Positions 40,305-49,673 of a stretch of DNA of 64,000 bases are shown piece after piece. Position numbers and translations under genes: made by a program. This DNA is from Nonomuraea solani. GTDB lineage: Bacteria; Actinomycetota; Actinomycetes; Streptosporangiales; Streptosporangiaceae. Every line of letters starts with the position of its first letter. Positions within the stretch are counted from its first letter, which is position 1. The notes under the pieces are model-generated. The model had not been told where the DNA came from, made no database searches, and saw only the letters and a list, made by a program, of their open reading frames with translations. The stretch lies in the NCBI RefSeq assembly GCF_900108335.1, contig NZ_FNVT01000001.1:486907-550906 (forward strand), read 5' to 3'.

Positions 40305-41042
40305 ATGAACCGAACGGCCCGGTTGTACGCGCTGGTGGAAGAGTTGCGCGCGGCGGTGCCCCGCCCGCTGACGGTCGGGGCGCTCGCCACCCGGTTCGAG
40401 GTCAGCGGGCGTACGGTGCAGCGCGACCTGCAGGCGCTGATGGAGACCGGTGTCCCGGTGCGCTCCATACCCGGGCGGGGCGGGGGCTGGTCGATCGACC
40501 CGGGGATGACCCTGCCCCCGATCCGTTTCACCGCCGACGAAGCCTCGGCGCTGACCGCCGCGCTCGCCGCGGCCGGCGCCGCCACGCCCTACGCCGGCGC
40601 GGCCCGTACGGCGGCTCAGAAGATCGCGGCCTCGATGGCCGGACCCGCGTCGGCGGCGGCCCAGGAACTCGCCGCACGGATCGTGGCACTGCCGGCGCGC
40701 GGCGACTCCGCGATCCGTACCGCGGTGGAGCGGGCCCTCGCCGGCAACCTGGTGCTGCGGCTGTCCTACACCGACGCGACCGGGCGGGAAAGCGACCGCG
40801 TCGTGGAGCCGGCCGGGCTGCTCACCGCCGACGGCCGCTGGTACCTCATCGCCTGGTGCCGCACCCGCCGCGCCGGCCGGGGCTTCCGGCTGGACCGGAT
40901 CGCGGCCGCGGCACCGACCGGCGAACAGGCGCGGCCCCATGAGCTGACCGAACTCCTCCTCGGCTCGGTCGCCGCCGGCGCGGCGCGGCCCGCCGCCCTG
41001 GCCTCACTCACCGCCCCACCACGACAGAACGGAACAGACTAG
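40305..41042 (+). CDS. HTH/WYL-domain transcriptional regulator (YafY type)
   Basis: ATG 40305 starts a 245-aa protein with an N-terminal DeoR-like winged helix (LATRFEVSGRTVQRDLQAL) and a WYL domain (GRWYLIAWCRTRRAGRGFRLDRI). WYL domains bind nucleotides or other small ligands. It shares a transcript with the esterase. Its stop lies inside a CTAG shared with the stop of the convergent BCCT gene (41039-41042). Confidence 0.9.
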   Translation: MNRTARLYALVEELRAAVPRPLTVGALATRFEVSGRTVQRDLQALMETGVPVRSIPGRGGGWSIDPGMTLPPIRFTADEASALTAALAAAGAATPYAGAARTAAQKIAASMAGPASAAAQELAARIVALPARGDSAIRTAVERALAGNLVLRLSYTDATGRESDRVVEPAGLLTADGRWYLIAWCRTRRAGRGFRLDRIAAAAPTGEQARPHELTELLLGSVAAGAARPAALASLTAPPRQNGTD

Positions 41043-42769
41043 ACCTGCTCCCTGGGCGGCGCGCCGGCGACCTTCTCGACCACATCCTCGACAGCGACCG
41101 CGGCGACCTCGGCGCTGTCGCCGTCCGCGGCAGGGATGATCACGAGCTCGAAGTCGCCGTCGTACAGCTCGTGGCCGTTGATGACGGCCGACTCCACGGC
41201 CTCCTCGCCGCGCTGCCCGCGCAGGATCAGCGGGTCGTGCCGCAGGTCACGGGTGAGTGCCACGCACATGCCCACCATCACCAGCATGAACGGCACCGCG
41301 GCCAGAATGGTGACGTTCTTCAAGCCGGTGAGCGCCGCGTCACCACCACCGCCGAGCAGCAGCATGATGGCCGCGACCGCGCCGGTCAGGACGCCCCAGA
41401 TGATCACCACGGCGCGGGTGGGCTCCATGGTGCCGCGCTGTGAGAGCGTGCCCATGACGATCGACGCGGCATCGGCGCCGGAGACGAAGAAGATGCCCAC
41501 CAGGACCATCACCAGCAGCGTCGTGACGCCCGCGACCGGATACTGGTTCAGCAGCGCGAACAGCTGACCCTCCGCGGTGGCCTCGCGGGTCAGCCCGGCG
41601 CCGTCGGCCTCCAGCTTCATGCCGGTGCCGCCGAAGATCGCGAACCAGAGCAGGCTGACCAGGCTGGGCACTAGGATCACGCCGCCGACGAACTGCCGGA
41701 TGGTACGCCCCCGGCTGATGCGGGCGATGAACATCCCGACGAAGGGCGTCCAGGAGATCCACCACGCCCAGTAGAACACCGACCACGACGACAGCCACGT
41801 GGCGACCTCGTCGCCGCCGGTGGCCTCGGTACGGGCCGCCATCTGGGCCAGGTCACCGATGAACGAGCCGACGGAGGTGGGCAGCAGGTTCAGGATCAGC
41901 ACGGTCGGGCCGGCCACGAAGACGAACAGGACCAGCCCCAGCGCCAGCACCATGTTGATGTTGGACAGCCACTGGATGCCCTTCTCCACCCCGGACACCG
42001 CCGACAGGACGAACGCCAGCGTCAGCACCACGATGATCGCGACGAGCAGGCCCTCGCCGACCTCCGACATCCAGCCGACCTCCTTGACGCCGCTGCCGAT
42101 CTGCAGCGCGCCGAGACCCAGCGAGGCGGCCGAGCCGAACAGCGTGGCGAGGATGGCCAGAATGTCGATGACCTTGCCGAGTGCCCCGTTGGCGTGCCGT
42201 TCGCCGATCAGCGGGGTGAACACCGCGCTGATCGTCTGACGCCGGCCGCGGCGGTAACACCCGTACGCGATGGCCAGGCCGACCACGGCGTAGATCGACC
42301 AGGGGTGCAGCGTCCAGTGGAAGAGCGTGGTGGCCAGCGAGGTCTCCATCCGCTCGGCCGCCGCCGCGGTGGCCGGATGGGTGCCGGGCGGTGGCTCGGT
42401 GAAGTGCGTGAGCGGCTCGTTCACCCCGTAGAACATCAGCCCGATGCCCATGCCCGCGCTGAACATCATCGCGACCCAGGACACCGTACGGAACTCCGGC
42501 TTCTCGCCTTCCTCACCCAGGGTGATCTTGCCGTACTTGCTGAACGCCAGCCACAGCACGAACACCACCAAACCCGAGGCCACGAGCACGAAGGCCCAGC
42601 CCAGGTTGTGCATCGCCCCGTTGAGCAACGAGGTCGACACACCTTCCAGCGAGTCGGTGCCGACGGCTCCCCAGACGACGAAGGCGAGGGTCAGCGCGGC
42701 GGCCACCCCGAACACCACCCAGTCGGTCCGGGGCGGGAGGACGCCCTTCAGTCCTCCCGACGTATCCAT
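41039..42769 (-). CDS. BCCT family betaine/carnitine/choline transporter
   Basis: The protein has 12 predicted helices and the BCCT hallmarks GMGIGLMFYGVNEP and FYWAWWISWTPFVGMFIARIS with RGRTIRQF. It imports betaine-type osmolytes with Na+ or H+. I use ATG 42769 (576 aa); the frame is open to GTG 42850 and the ribosome site is weak for both, so the start is uncertain. The C-terminal ~80 residues form a long acidic cytoplasmic tail, which in some relatives senses osmotic stress. Confidence 0.92.
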   Translation of the reverse strand: MDTSGGLKGVLPPRTDWVVFGVAAALTLAFVVWGAVGTDSLEGVSTSLLNGAMHNLGWAFVLVASGLVVFVLWLAFSKYGKITLGEEGEKPEFRTVSWVAMMFSAGMGIGLMFYGVNEPLTHFTEPPPGTHPATAAAAERMETSLATTLFHWTLHPWSIYAVVGLAIAYGCYRRGRRQTISAVFTPLIGERHANGALGKVIDILAILATLFGSAASLGLGALQIGSGVKEVGWMSEVGEGLLVAIIVVLTLAFVLSAVSGVEKGIQWLSNINMVLALGLVLFVFVAGPTVLILNLLPTSVGSFIGDLAQMAARTEATGGDEVATWLSSWSVFYWAWWISWTPFVGMFIARISRGRTIRQFVGGVILVPSLVSLLWFAIFGGTGMKLEADGAGLTREATAEGQLFALLNQYPVAGVTTLLVMVLVGIFFVSGADAASIVMGTLSQRGTMEPTRAVVIIWGVLTGAVAAIMLLLGGGGDAALTGLKNVTILAAVPFMLVMVGMCVALTRDLRHDPLILRGQRGEEAVESAVINGHELYDGDFELVIIPAADGDSAEVAAVAVEDVVEKVAGAPPREQV

Positions 42770-43047
42770 GATTTTTTCGGTGTCCTGTGGTTCGCGTTCC
42801 AAGAGCTCTTCCGGCCTTCCTACGTGTCCGCGTCCGTCTCCGATGCCCACGAACGATTTGACAGACGCTACTGACTAAACGTCAAATGACCAAAAGAAGA
42901 CCATTGCGATCTCGTGAACCTACCCCCTGATCGAGCGTCCGCCAAAACCTCCGGCCCGCTCATCGGCGCATGTCAGATCACTTTTGATGCCCAGAACGGC
43001 CGGGCACCACACCGGCGACCGGCCTTCGGCTGACACGATGGGCAAGG

Positions 43048-44022
43048 TCAGGATGGCGCTCCGTAGCGGGTAGCGATCTTGGTGGCGCGGTCGCGCAGGG
43101 CGTCGCGCAGCCACTGCGGAGTCAAGGCCTCCGCGTTCGTGCTGAGCTGCCACAGCGCCCATTCGGCGTGTCTGTGATCTTGGAAGGTCACCTCCATCCG
43201 CAGCCAGCCGTCCGAGTCGCCTTCCTCGGCGAGTACGGCCAGCGCGGTGCCCACCAGGTCTTCCCGCCGCACCGGATTCACCCGTACCAGCACGGTGACC
43301 TGGTCGCCGCCGGCCCGGAACCGGGTGCTGCGTTCCTGCCAGGCCCGGTCCAGATCGACCCGGTCGGGTCGCTGCGCGGGCTCGGCGAGCTCCTTGGCTG
43401 CCAGGATCCGCGACAGCCGGTACGTGCGGTCCTCGCCCGACCTCGTGGCCAGCAGGTATCCCCGGTCGCGGATGGTGACCAGGCCGATCGGGTCCACCGT
43501 GCGCCACTTCGGGGTCTGGTCCACGGCCGCGTAGTGGATCTCCAGCCTGCGTCCGGCGAACACCGCGCGCAGGACCTCGGCCGCCACGGCGTCGGGCACC
43601 TCCTCATCGGCCAGCCGGCGCGAGAGGAGGTCGGTCTCCGGGTCGATGAGCAAGCGCTCGGCCGCGCCGGCCGCGGTGTCCCGATAGCTCTCGGGCAGCG
43701 CGTCGACCACCTTGAGCATCGCCGAGGCGAGCGACGAGCCGAGGCCGAACGCCTGCGCGCCGCGCCGCGATCCGGCGACCAGCAGGGCGAGGGCCTCGTC
43801 GGGGTTCAGACCGGTGAGCTCGGTACGGAACCCGGGCAACAACGCGAACCCGCCGTGCCGCCCACGTTCGGCGTAGACCGGCACGCCGGCCGCGGACAGC
43901 GCCTCGATGTCGCGCAGCACGGTGCGGGTGGACACCTCCAGCTCGCGGGCCAGCGCGTTCGCGGACAGCCGGCCGTGCTGCCGCAGCAGCAGAACCAGGG
44001 AGACCAGCCGGTCGGCGCGCAT
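43048..44022 (-). CDS. HTH/WYL-domain transcriptional regulator
   Basis: The 324-aa protein has an N-terminal winged helix (LARELEVSTRTVLRDIEAL), a linker with YAERGRHGGFAL, a WYL domain (DRGYLLATRSGEDRTYRLSRI) and a C-terminal WCX-type extension (WLRMEVTFQDHRHAEWAL). It is transcribed divergently from ridA, with an inverted repeat in the 101-base gap. This is the usual layout of a YafY-type repressor that controls its neighbour. About 200 bases without a gene separate it from the BCCT gene. Confidence 0.92.
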   Translation of the reverse strand: MRADRLVSLVLLLRQHGRLSANALARELEVSTRTVLRDIEALSAAGVPVYAERGRHGGFALLPGFRTELTGLNPDEALALLVAGSRRGAQAFGLGSSLASAMLKVVDALPESYRDTAAGAAERLLIDPETDLLSRRLADEEVPDAVAAEVLRAVFAGRRLEIHYAAVDQTPKWRTVDPIGLVTIRDRGYLLATRSGEDRTYRLSRILAAKELAEPAQRPDRVDLDRAWQERSTRFRAGGDQVTVLVRVNPVRREDLVGTALAVLAEEGDSDGWLRMEVTFQDHRHAEWALWQLSTNAEALTPQWLRDALRDRATKIATRYGAPS

Positions 44023-44042
44023 GCCAGAACGTTACCGAAATA

Positions 44043-44061
44043 CACGACACAGGATGTCGTG
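44043..44061. promoter_or_regulatory. Inverted repeat operator between WYL regulator and ridA
   Basis: CACGACA (44043-44049) and TGTCGTG (44055-44061) form a perfect 7-bp inverted repeat with a 5-base spacer, in the divergent promoter region. Confidence 0.6.
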
Positions 44062-44123
44062 ATTCGCTGGGAGGCTCTTCCACGCGGCCGGACAGACGGC
44101 CGCACGTGATGAATGGAGTCGAT

Positions 44124-44525
44124 ATGGCGATGCGGCGAACGGCGGTCAACCCGTGGGCGTGGTCGGTCGAGATGGGCTACAACCAGGGGGAGATCGTCTC
44201 CGGGAACACCCGGACCCTCTACTGTTCGGGGCAGACGGCGATGAGCGGCGACGGCAAGCCCCAGCACGTCGATGACATGGGTGCGCAACTGGCGCTGACC
44301 CTGGACAACCTGGAGGCCGTGCTCGGCGAGGCCGGCATGTCCCTCGCGAACCTGGTCCGGCTCAACGTCTACACCACCGACGTCGACCGGCTTTTCGAGC
44401 ACTACGGCGTGCTGGCGGCGCGGCTGGGCGCCGCCGGGGTGGCGCCGCCCACCACCATGCTCGGGGTGACGCGGCTGGCGCTCCCCGGCCTGATGGTGGA
44501 GCTTGAGGGCACCGCGGTCGCGTGA
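44124..44525 (+). CDS. RidA/YjgF family protein
   Basis: ATG 44124 is favoured by GGAG five bases upstream (133 aa); GTG 44106 and ATG 44109 are alternatives. The chorismate-mutase-like fold shows LYCSGQTAMSGDG, LDNLEAVLGEAGMSLANLVRLNVYTTDV and a C-terminal strand LPGLMVELEGTAVA. In classical RidA enamine/imine deaminases an Arg is found in the segment corresponding to RLALPG. It probably deaminates reactive enamines or belongs to a broader YjgF subgroup. It overlaps the next gene (GTGA). Confidence 0.88.
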   Translation: MAMRRTAVNPWAWSVEMGYNQGEIVSGNTRTLYCSGQTAMSGDGKPQHVDDMGAQLALTLDNLEAVLGEAGMSLANLVRLNVYTTDVDRLFEHYGVLAARLGAAGVAPPTTMLGVTRLALPGLMVELEGTAVA

Positions 44526-45043
44526 GGCGGCACGAGCAGCAGACGGACAGGTGCTTCGCGATGCTCGAAATGGTGACCATCGGCGTCTATGGCTTCGACG
44601 GTGAGTCCTTCCTGCGACGACTGCGGCACGCGGACGTTCGTCTGCTGCTCGACGTACGCCAGCGGCGCGGCGTCCGCGGACCCGAGTACGCCTGGGCGAA
44701 CGCACGCCGGCTGCGGACGGCCCTCGACCAGGCGGGGGTCGCCTACGAGCACCACCTGGAGCTCGCCCCGACCACCGAGTTACGCCGGCTCCAGTACGCC
44801 GAGGACGACCGCCAAGGGGTCGGCAAGCGCTCGCGCCGCGAACTCGCCGCCGAGTACGCCCGCCGCTACACCACCGAGATCCTCGACCGCGCCGACCTCG
44901 CGCCGATCGTGGCGGCGCTGCCGAGCAGCGGGACGGCGGCGCTGCTCTGCGTCGAACGCGACCCCGAGGCCTGCCACCGCTCGCTGATCGCCCAGCGAAT
45001 GACCGAGCGGCACGACGTCACGATCGAGCACCTACGCCCGTAA
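44522..45043 (+). CDS. DUF488 family protein
   Basis: The 173-aa frame starts at GTG 44522, overlapping the ridA stop. The domain itself begins at MVTIGVYGFDGESFL, so ATG 44561 is an equally good start. DUF488 features are LLLDVRQRRGVRGPEYAWA and LLCVERDPEACHRSLIAQRM with the conserved Cys-His. The biochemical role is not established to my knowledge. Confidence 0.85.
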   Translation: MRRHEQQTDRCFAMLEMVTIGVYGFDGESFLRRLRHADVRLLLDVRQRRGVRGPEYAWANARRLRTALDQAGVAYEHHLELAPTTELRRLQYAEDDRQGVGKRSRRELAAEYARRYTTEILDRADLAPIVAALPSSGTAALLCVERDPEACHRSLIAQRMTERHDVTIEHLRP

Positions 45044-45169
45044 GGTTCGCGAGGCCGGGGCCGGGAAGCCGGGGCGTGACCCCGCCGCCGTCGGGCTCTG
45101 GCCGAGGATGATCGCCCGCAACCGGGCGAGTGCTCCGAGGAACTGCTCACGTGCTGACCGTCACGGGGA

Positions 45170-45383
45170 TCACCTCGAATGCCGGCGAAGGACACCAGAG
45201 GAGTGGCCGGCCCAGGCGAGGTCGTCGACCGCCGGCCATGGTTCGCCCGCCACGGTCGCCGGGGTCACCCCGGTGAACGCCAGCACGTCCCGATGCAGGT
45301 GGGGCTGGTCGGCGTAGCCGCCATCGGCCGCGACCCCGGCCGGTCCGTCGCCGCCGACGTGAAACCGGCCCTGGACGCGACCG
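45170..45383 (-). pseudogene. C-terminal remnant of an AraC-family regulator
   Basis: The minus-strand frame ending at TGA 45172-45170 reads VAADGGYADQPHLHRDVLAF and GVTPATVAGE. This is the second helix-turn-helix of AraC regulators (GY-D-x-HL-R ... G-TP). The N-terminal ligand domain and first helix-turn-helix are absent, because the VOC gene ends where the remnant begins. The rest of the 340-base gap after DUF488 has nothing else I can support. Confidence 0.55.
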
Positions 45384-45992
45384 TTAGGGCGTCTCCCACA
45401 CGAAGCCGTCCGGGTCGGTGAAGGGGCCGGCGTCGCCGCCGATGACGAGCCGGTGCGATCCGTCGCCGTCGGGAGCGACGCCGGCGACCTTGGCGAGGGC
45501 GCGGCGCTTGTAAAGGGACAGCTTGAGAGGGCTCGGCGAAGGGGCGAACTCGACGTATCTACGGCCGTAGCTCTTGGTCACGGCGAGTCCGTGGTCGACG
45601 TAGAACTTCCTGCTCGCGGCCACGTCCGCGACCCCGAGCTGGAGCACGATGTCGTCGATCTGCCGGGTGGCCGGGCCGGTGTCCTTCTTCGCCGACGACG
45701 CGACCGTCCAGATCGTCCCGTCCGGGGCCTGGACGACGCCGCCGTAGCCCCACATGGACTTCGCGGCCGGCTTCAGCGCCGTGGCGCCGGCGTCGAGGGC
45801 GGCGCCGATGAGGCCGTCGACGGTGGCCGGCTGGGACACGATGAGCGACATCGTGAACCCACGGAAGCCGGACGTCGGTGCCGCCGACTCCCGCAGGCGC
45901 ATCCAGTCGCCCAGACCGAAGGCGTTGGTGTAGAAACGGCCGGCCGCCTCGGGGTCGACCGTCTCAATGGTGACGAATTCGATGGAAGCCAT
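45384..45992 (-). CDS. VOC family (glyoxalase/bleomycin-resistance fold) protein
   Basis: About 202 aa with two VOC modules, each a beta-alpha-beta-beta-beta unit (IEFVTIETVDPEAAGRFY and DDIVLQLGVADVAASRKFY). The frame ends at DGFVWETP. ATG 45992 is chosen; GTG 46001 is possible and no ribosome site separates them. The function of such two-module proteins ranges from dioxygenases to resistance proteins; nothing in the sequence fixes it. Confidence 0.88.
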   Translation of the reverse strand: MASIEFVTIETVDPEAAGRFYTNAFGLGDWMRLRESAAPTSGFRGFTMSLIVSQPATVDGLIGAALDAGATALKPAAKSMWGYGGVVQAPDGTIWTVASSAKKDTGPATRQIDDIVLQLGVADVAASRKFYVDHGLAVTKSYGRRYVEFAPSPSPLKLSLYKRRALAKVAGVAPDGDGSHRLVIGGDAGPFTDPDGFVWETP

Positions 45993-46049
45993 GGCCGTCA
46001 CGGTAGGTGCGGCCGGTGAACGGTGCTTCTCGATTCCTGATCGCTCTGG

Positions 46050-47240
46050 TCACACCGGGTACTCGGGCAGGACGAGGGCGGTGTGCGCGGTGCGGCCCTC
46101 GGCGCCGGACGGCAGCGCCGTCCGTCCGCGCAGCATCGCGTCGCGCGCGTCGAGGTCCTCCCGGGTGCGCGGGGCGACCGCGCCGCCGCCCTCCGTGGCG
46201 AGGGCCTGGTTCTGCTCGACGAAGTCGCGGACCGTCTTCTCGTACGCCGCGAAGGCGGTGACGTGGTCATCGTGCGTGGCCAGTTCGCCCGCCAGCACGT
46301 ACGCCCCCACCAGCGACACGCTCGACCCCTGCCCCGACATGAACGACGTCGCGTACGCGGCGTCCCCGACCAGGGCGACCCGACCGGCGGACCAGGCGGG
46401 CATGTGGATCTGGCTGACGACGTCGAAGAACAGGTCGCCGGCCGACCGCATCGCCGCCACCATGCGCGGGATCTCCCACACCGTGTCGGGGAACGTCGAA
46501 GCCACGAGGTCGCGCTGCGCCCGCGGAGTGCGGAAGGCCGTGAAGGGCGGCTCGTCCCGCGCGAAGGTCAGGAAGCCGTGCACCAGGTCACCGGGTTCGT
46601 GCGCGTAGAGGACGGCCGCCCTGCCGGGAACGTTCCACAGCACTCCCTCGCGTTCAAGGCCGAAGTCATTCGGCATGGTGAAGCCGGCGAAGCAGAAGCC
46701 GAGGTAGCGGTGGTAGCGCTCCTCGGGGCCGAAGACCAGGCCGCGGGTGTTGGAGTGCAGCCCGTCGGCGCCGATCACCAGGTCGAACGTGCGCCGTACA
46801 CCGCTGTCGAAGGTGACCTCCACGGCGCCGCCGCGATCGTCGAGCGTGGCGATGGAGTCGTTGAACAGGAACTCGACCTTGCCTTCGACCAGGCCGTAGA
46901 GACAGTCGGCCAGGTCGCCCCGGCGAATTTCGACGTCGAGGTTCTCGGCGCCGCCGGTGAGGGCCTCCGGCCGCAGACCGGCGAGGACGGTGCCGTCGGG
47001 GTTGAGGAAGGTGATCCGCCGGGTGTCCACGTGGAGCTCCCGGAGCCGGGGGAGCAGGCCCATGCGTTCGACGACGTCGCGGGCGGTGCCGCGGATGTCG
47101 ATGGCGTAGCCTCCGCCGCGCAGTTCTGGAGCCTTCTCCACGACGGTGACCTCGAAGCCGTAGCGGTCGAGCCAGTACGCGAGCGACGGGCCGGCGATGC
47201 TGGCCCCGGAGATGAGGATCTTGCGGTGCGATAGATGCAT
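46050..47240 (-). CDS. FAD-dependent monooxygenase (PHBH fold)
   Basis: The 396-aa flavoprotein has the N-terminal FAD fold ILISGASIAGPSLAYWL, the DG motif LVIGADGLHSNTR and the second FAD motif VALVGDAAYATSFMSGQGSS. It belongs to the class A hydroxylases, which include aromatic hydroxylases and tetracycline-inactivating enzymes. It is divergent from a MarR regulator, and a 19-base element overlaps its start codon, so it is probably induced by a compound that the regulator senses. The substrate is unknown. Confidence 0.92.
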   Translation of the reverse strand: MHLSHRKILISGASIAGPSLAYWLDRYGFEVTVVEKAPELRGGGYAIDIRGTARDVVERMGLLPRLRELHVDTRRITFLNPDGTVLAGLRPEALTGGAENLDVEIRRGDLADCLYGLVEGKVEFLFNDSIATLDDRGGAVEVTFDSGVRRTFDLVIGADGLHSNTRGLVFGPEERYHRYLGFCFAGFTMPNDFGLEREGVLWNVPGRAAVLYAHEPGDLVHGFLTFARDEPPFTAFRTPRAQRDLVASTFPDTVWEIPRMVAAMRSAGDLFFDVVSQIHMPAWSAGRVALVGDAAYATSFMSGQGSSVSLVGAYVLAGELATHDDHVTAFAAYEKTVRDFVEQNQALATEGGGAVAPRTREDLDARDAMLRGRTALPSGAEGRTAHTALVLPEYPV

Positions 47241-47253
47241 GCTTTAGGTATCC
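47235..47253. promoter_or_regulatory. Putative MarR operator, copy 1 (monooxygenase side)
   Basis: ATGCATGCTTTAGGTATCC matches copy 2 (47306-47324) at 15 of 19 positions. It covers the monooxygenase start codon. Confidence 0.55.
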
Positions 47254-47305
47254 TTATCGCGGGCAGGGTGCGGCCATGGGTTCAGCCGCGAAGTCCACTA
47301 TATAG

Positions 47306-47324
47306 ATACATGTTTTAAGTATGC
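47306..47324. promoter_or_regulatory. Putative MarR operator, copy 2 (marR side)
   Basis: ATACATGTTTTAAGTATGC is AT-rich against the local background and ends 14 bases before the marR start. It shares 15 of 19 bases with copy 1, in the same orientation. Confidence 0.6.
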
Positions 47325-47338
47325 AAATGGAGTGTCGA

Positions 47339-47815
47339 ATGAGCAGTGCGGATGACGACCAGATCCTGGCCGTGATGCCCCGCCTCGCGCAGTTGGGCAC
47401 CGCCATCAGCCGCGGCCGCCTGACCGAGCACGCCATGGACTCCGCCGGGGTAGGGGTCGATCGGCCGGCCTTCTCCGTCCTGGTCACCCTGCACCTGACG
47501 GGCAAGCCGCTCCGGATCAGCGAGATCGCGGAGCGGATGCAGCTCGTCCAGCCGCACGTCACACGGCAGGTCCAGCAACTGGAGCGGCACGGTCTGGTAC
47601 GCCGCACCGGCGACCCGAACGACCGCCGCGTCAGCTTCATCGAGCCGACCGACGAGGGCAGGGTGGCCGCCGAACGCTACGCGCGTACGCTGATCGGCTG
47701 GTTCACCGGCGCGATCGCCCACTGGTCCGAACAGGACCGCGCGGACCTTGGCCGCCTGCTGGCCCGCTTCGCCGACGACGTCACGGCCCGGCTGGCCACC
47801 CTTGAGGACACCTGA
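47339..47815 (+). CDS. MarR family transcriptional regulator
   Basis: ATG 47339 (158 aa) follows TGGAG by 7 bases and is preferred over ATG 47321, which lies inside the operator. The winged helix is clear: LRISEIAERMQLVQPHVTRQ and GLVRRTGDPNDRRVSF. It is the likely repressor of itself and the divergent monooxygenase. Confidence 0.93.
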   Translation: MSSADDDQILAVMPRLAQLGTAISRGRLTEHAMDSAGVGVDRPAFSVLVTLHLTGKPLRISEIAERMQLVQPHVTRQVQQLERHGLVRRTGDPNDRRVSFIEPTDEGRVAAERYARTLIGWFTGAIAHWSEQDRADLGRLLARFADDVTARLATLEDT

Positions 47816-47822
47816 GCGGGGG

Positions 47823-49544
47823 TCAGTTGATGGTGACGGTGTGCAGGAGCTTGTTCAGGCCGGTCGCCGCCTCCCAGGTGCCCTCGTTGGCGAGCCGGAT
47901 CGCGTACTCGGCCCTGGACGAAAGCTGCGGATCGGGCAGGCCGAGCAGGAGCGCGTAGCTGCCGGCCGGGATCGAGGCGGGCAGTTTGAGCGTCTGCGTG
48001 ATCGTGCTGGTGGCCCCGGCCGCCCACTTGCGCGGGTCGGCGGTCAGTGGCAGGCGGTGGATGGCCGAGGTGGCGGTGTCGCGCAGCACCAGTTCGAGCC
48101 CGCGCGGGTTGAAGGGGGCGGCGTACCCGTCGTTTCTGAGGGTGAGGCTGATCGGCAGGTTGCCGCCCCGGGTCGCGGTGGCCGGGTAGGTGCCGTTCTG
48201 GAGGGCGAAGCGGTAACCGAGGCTGCGAGTGATCTCGGCCAGGCAGCCGCCGGTGCTCCAGCTTCCGAGCACGCCGGGGTGGTAGTCGGTGTTCAGGTAC
48301 GAGTAGTGGAAGCGCGACAGCTCGTCCTTGGCCGTCGGGCACTCCGAGCGCGGCGGGTTGGGGTTGCACGTCTCCCCGCCCATCGCCAGGTACGCCGTCT
48401 CGGCCTGCAGGTACGGATACTCCACCGCCGCGTCCTCGTACGTCCCGTAGTCGTCGGGGCTGGCCAGGAAGCAGTCGTTGTGGTGCCCCAGCCGCGCGAG
48501 CGCCGAGCCGTTGTAGGCCTGGCCGGCGGGCAGCGGGCTGGTGGAGTACATCGTGCGCTTGAACTTGGGCGTCCGTAGCTGCACCATCCGCGTCGAGGGC
48601 AGCACGTTGAGGATCTTGTCCACCACGGCCTTGCGGTTGGCCCAGTCGGCGGCGGTCACCGTGCCGGCGTTGCCGAAGTTCTGGGTGTAGTACCACTCGC
48701 CCCAGGCCCCGATGAACCCGGCCTGCATGAGGTAGATGACGTCCTTGTTGCCGCTCAGGTAGGGCGCGAGCTGGTCGAGGTGGGCCAGTACCTGAGTTCT
48801 GGAGGCGTCGGCGCCGTCGGTGGAGGTGGTGTAGGCGAAGCGCAGGATCATCTTCAGTCCCGCCGCGCGTACCGTGTCGAGCTGCTGCCGCAACTGGTCC
48901 AGCGCGGCCTGGCTGATCGGGGAGGTCTTGAACTCGGCCAGGTAGAACACGCACATCACCAGCGAGATGCCCTGGCTGTCGCGGTAGCCCCGCAGTGTGG
49001 CGAGGTCGAAGTCGTTCTTGTCGCAGTCGCCGGTGTGGTGGTAGAGGCCGCGCTCGGGGTTGGCGAAGTTCTCGGTCGTGGGTGCGTAGGTCACCGACCC
49101 GCCACCGCTGTAGACGTGCGTGAGCTTGGCGGAGGTCTCCAGCGGGGACTCGACCTGGAAGACGAGGTCGGCGTCGTTCGGCGTGGCGCTCTCACCGAGG
49201 TTCGAGCGCGGCACCGTCCACCTGGCCGTGCCGCCGGCGGCGGAGTAGGTGGCTGCTCCCACGAGCGTCCAGCTCCAGCCGCCGCCGTTGTGGCGGTAGA
49301 GGGAGGCGTTCTCCAGGAGGTAGTCGGCGCCGACGCCGTTCTGGGCGAGACCGGTCGCGGGATTACGGTCGGTGTCGATGTACGTGCGCGCGTACGCGGG
49401 ACTGCCGGTGTAGCCGAACTGGTACGTCACCGTCGTGGCCGTGTTGGTGGCCGACTGGCCGGTGATGGCGGCCTGCGCCGCTGAGGGTAAGACGAGGACC
49501 GACGCGCACAGGAAGGCGAGGAGGGCGAGGACACGAGTGAGCAT
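47823..49544 (-). CDS. Secreted DUF4832/DUF4874 protein
   Basis: A Sec signal peptide (about 1-25, ending PSAAQA) precedes a beta-rich N-terminal domain (to about 150), a TIM-barrel-like DUF4874 region (NFANPERGLYHH, LRFAYTT, GFIGAWGEWYYTQN) and a C-terminal DUF4832 beta-sandwich (LPISLTLRNDGYAAPFNPR). The barrel looks like a glycoside-hydrolase relative, with acidic residues in GAWGEWYY. The 573-aa protein is probably an extracellular polysaccharide-active enzyme, but activity is not established. It is convergent with marR, with 7 bases between. Confidence 0.82.
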   Translation of the reverse strand: MLTRVLALLAFLCASVLVLPSAAQAAITGQSATNTATTVTYQFGYTGSPAYARTYIDTDRNPATGLAQNGVGADYLLENASLYRHNGGGWSWTLVGAATYSAAGGTARWTVPRSNLGESATPNDADLVFQVESPLETSAKLTHVYSGGGSVTYAPTTENFANPERGLYHHTGDCDKNDFDLATLRGYRDSQGISLVMCVFYLAEFKTSPISQAALDQLRQQLDTVRAAGLKMILRFAYTTSTDGADASRTQVLAHLDQLAPYLSGNKDVIYLMQAGFIGAWGEWYYTQNFGNAGTVTAADWANRKAVVDKILNVLPSTRMVQLRTPKFKRTMYSTSPLPAGQAYNGSALARLGHHNDCFLASPDDYGTYEDAAVEYPYLQAETAYLAMGGETCNPNPPRSECPTAKDELSRFHYSYLNTDYHPGVLGSWSTGGCLAEITRSLGYRFALQNGTYPATATRGGNLPISLTLRNDGYAAPFNPRGLELVLRDTATSAIHRLPLTADPRKWAAGATSTITQTLKLPASIPAGSYALLLGLPDPQLSSRAEYAIRLANEGTWEAATGLNKLLHTVTIN

Positions 49545-49673
49545 GGGGCTCCTAGGCGGATCGTCGAGGAGTCGCGGACTTGCGACTAATCATGGAGTCC
49601 ATGCGAATTAAGTCAAGCCCCACTACGCCTGATCCAGGGAACCGCCGCCGATAATCAGGGACTCCGGGTGAAG

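Noticed and set aside
45179..45421. 80-aa plus-strand ORF
   Set aside because: Antisense to the AraC remnant, no ribosome site, arginine-rich shadow composition.
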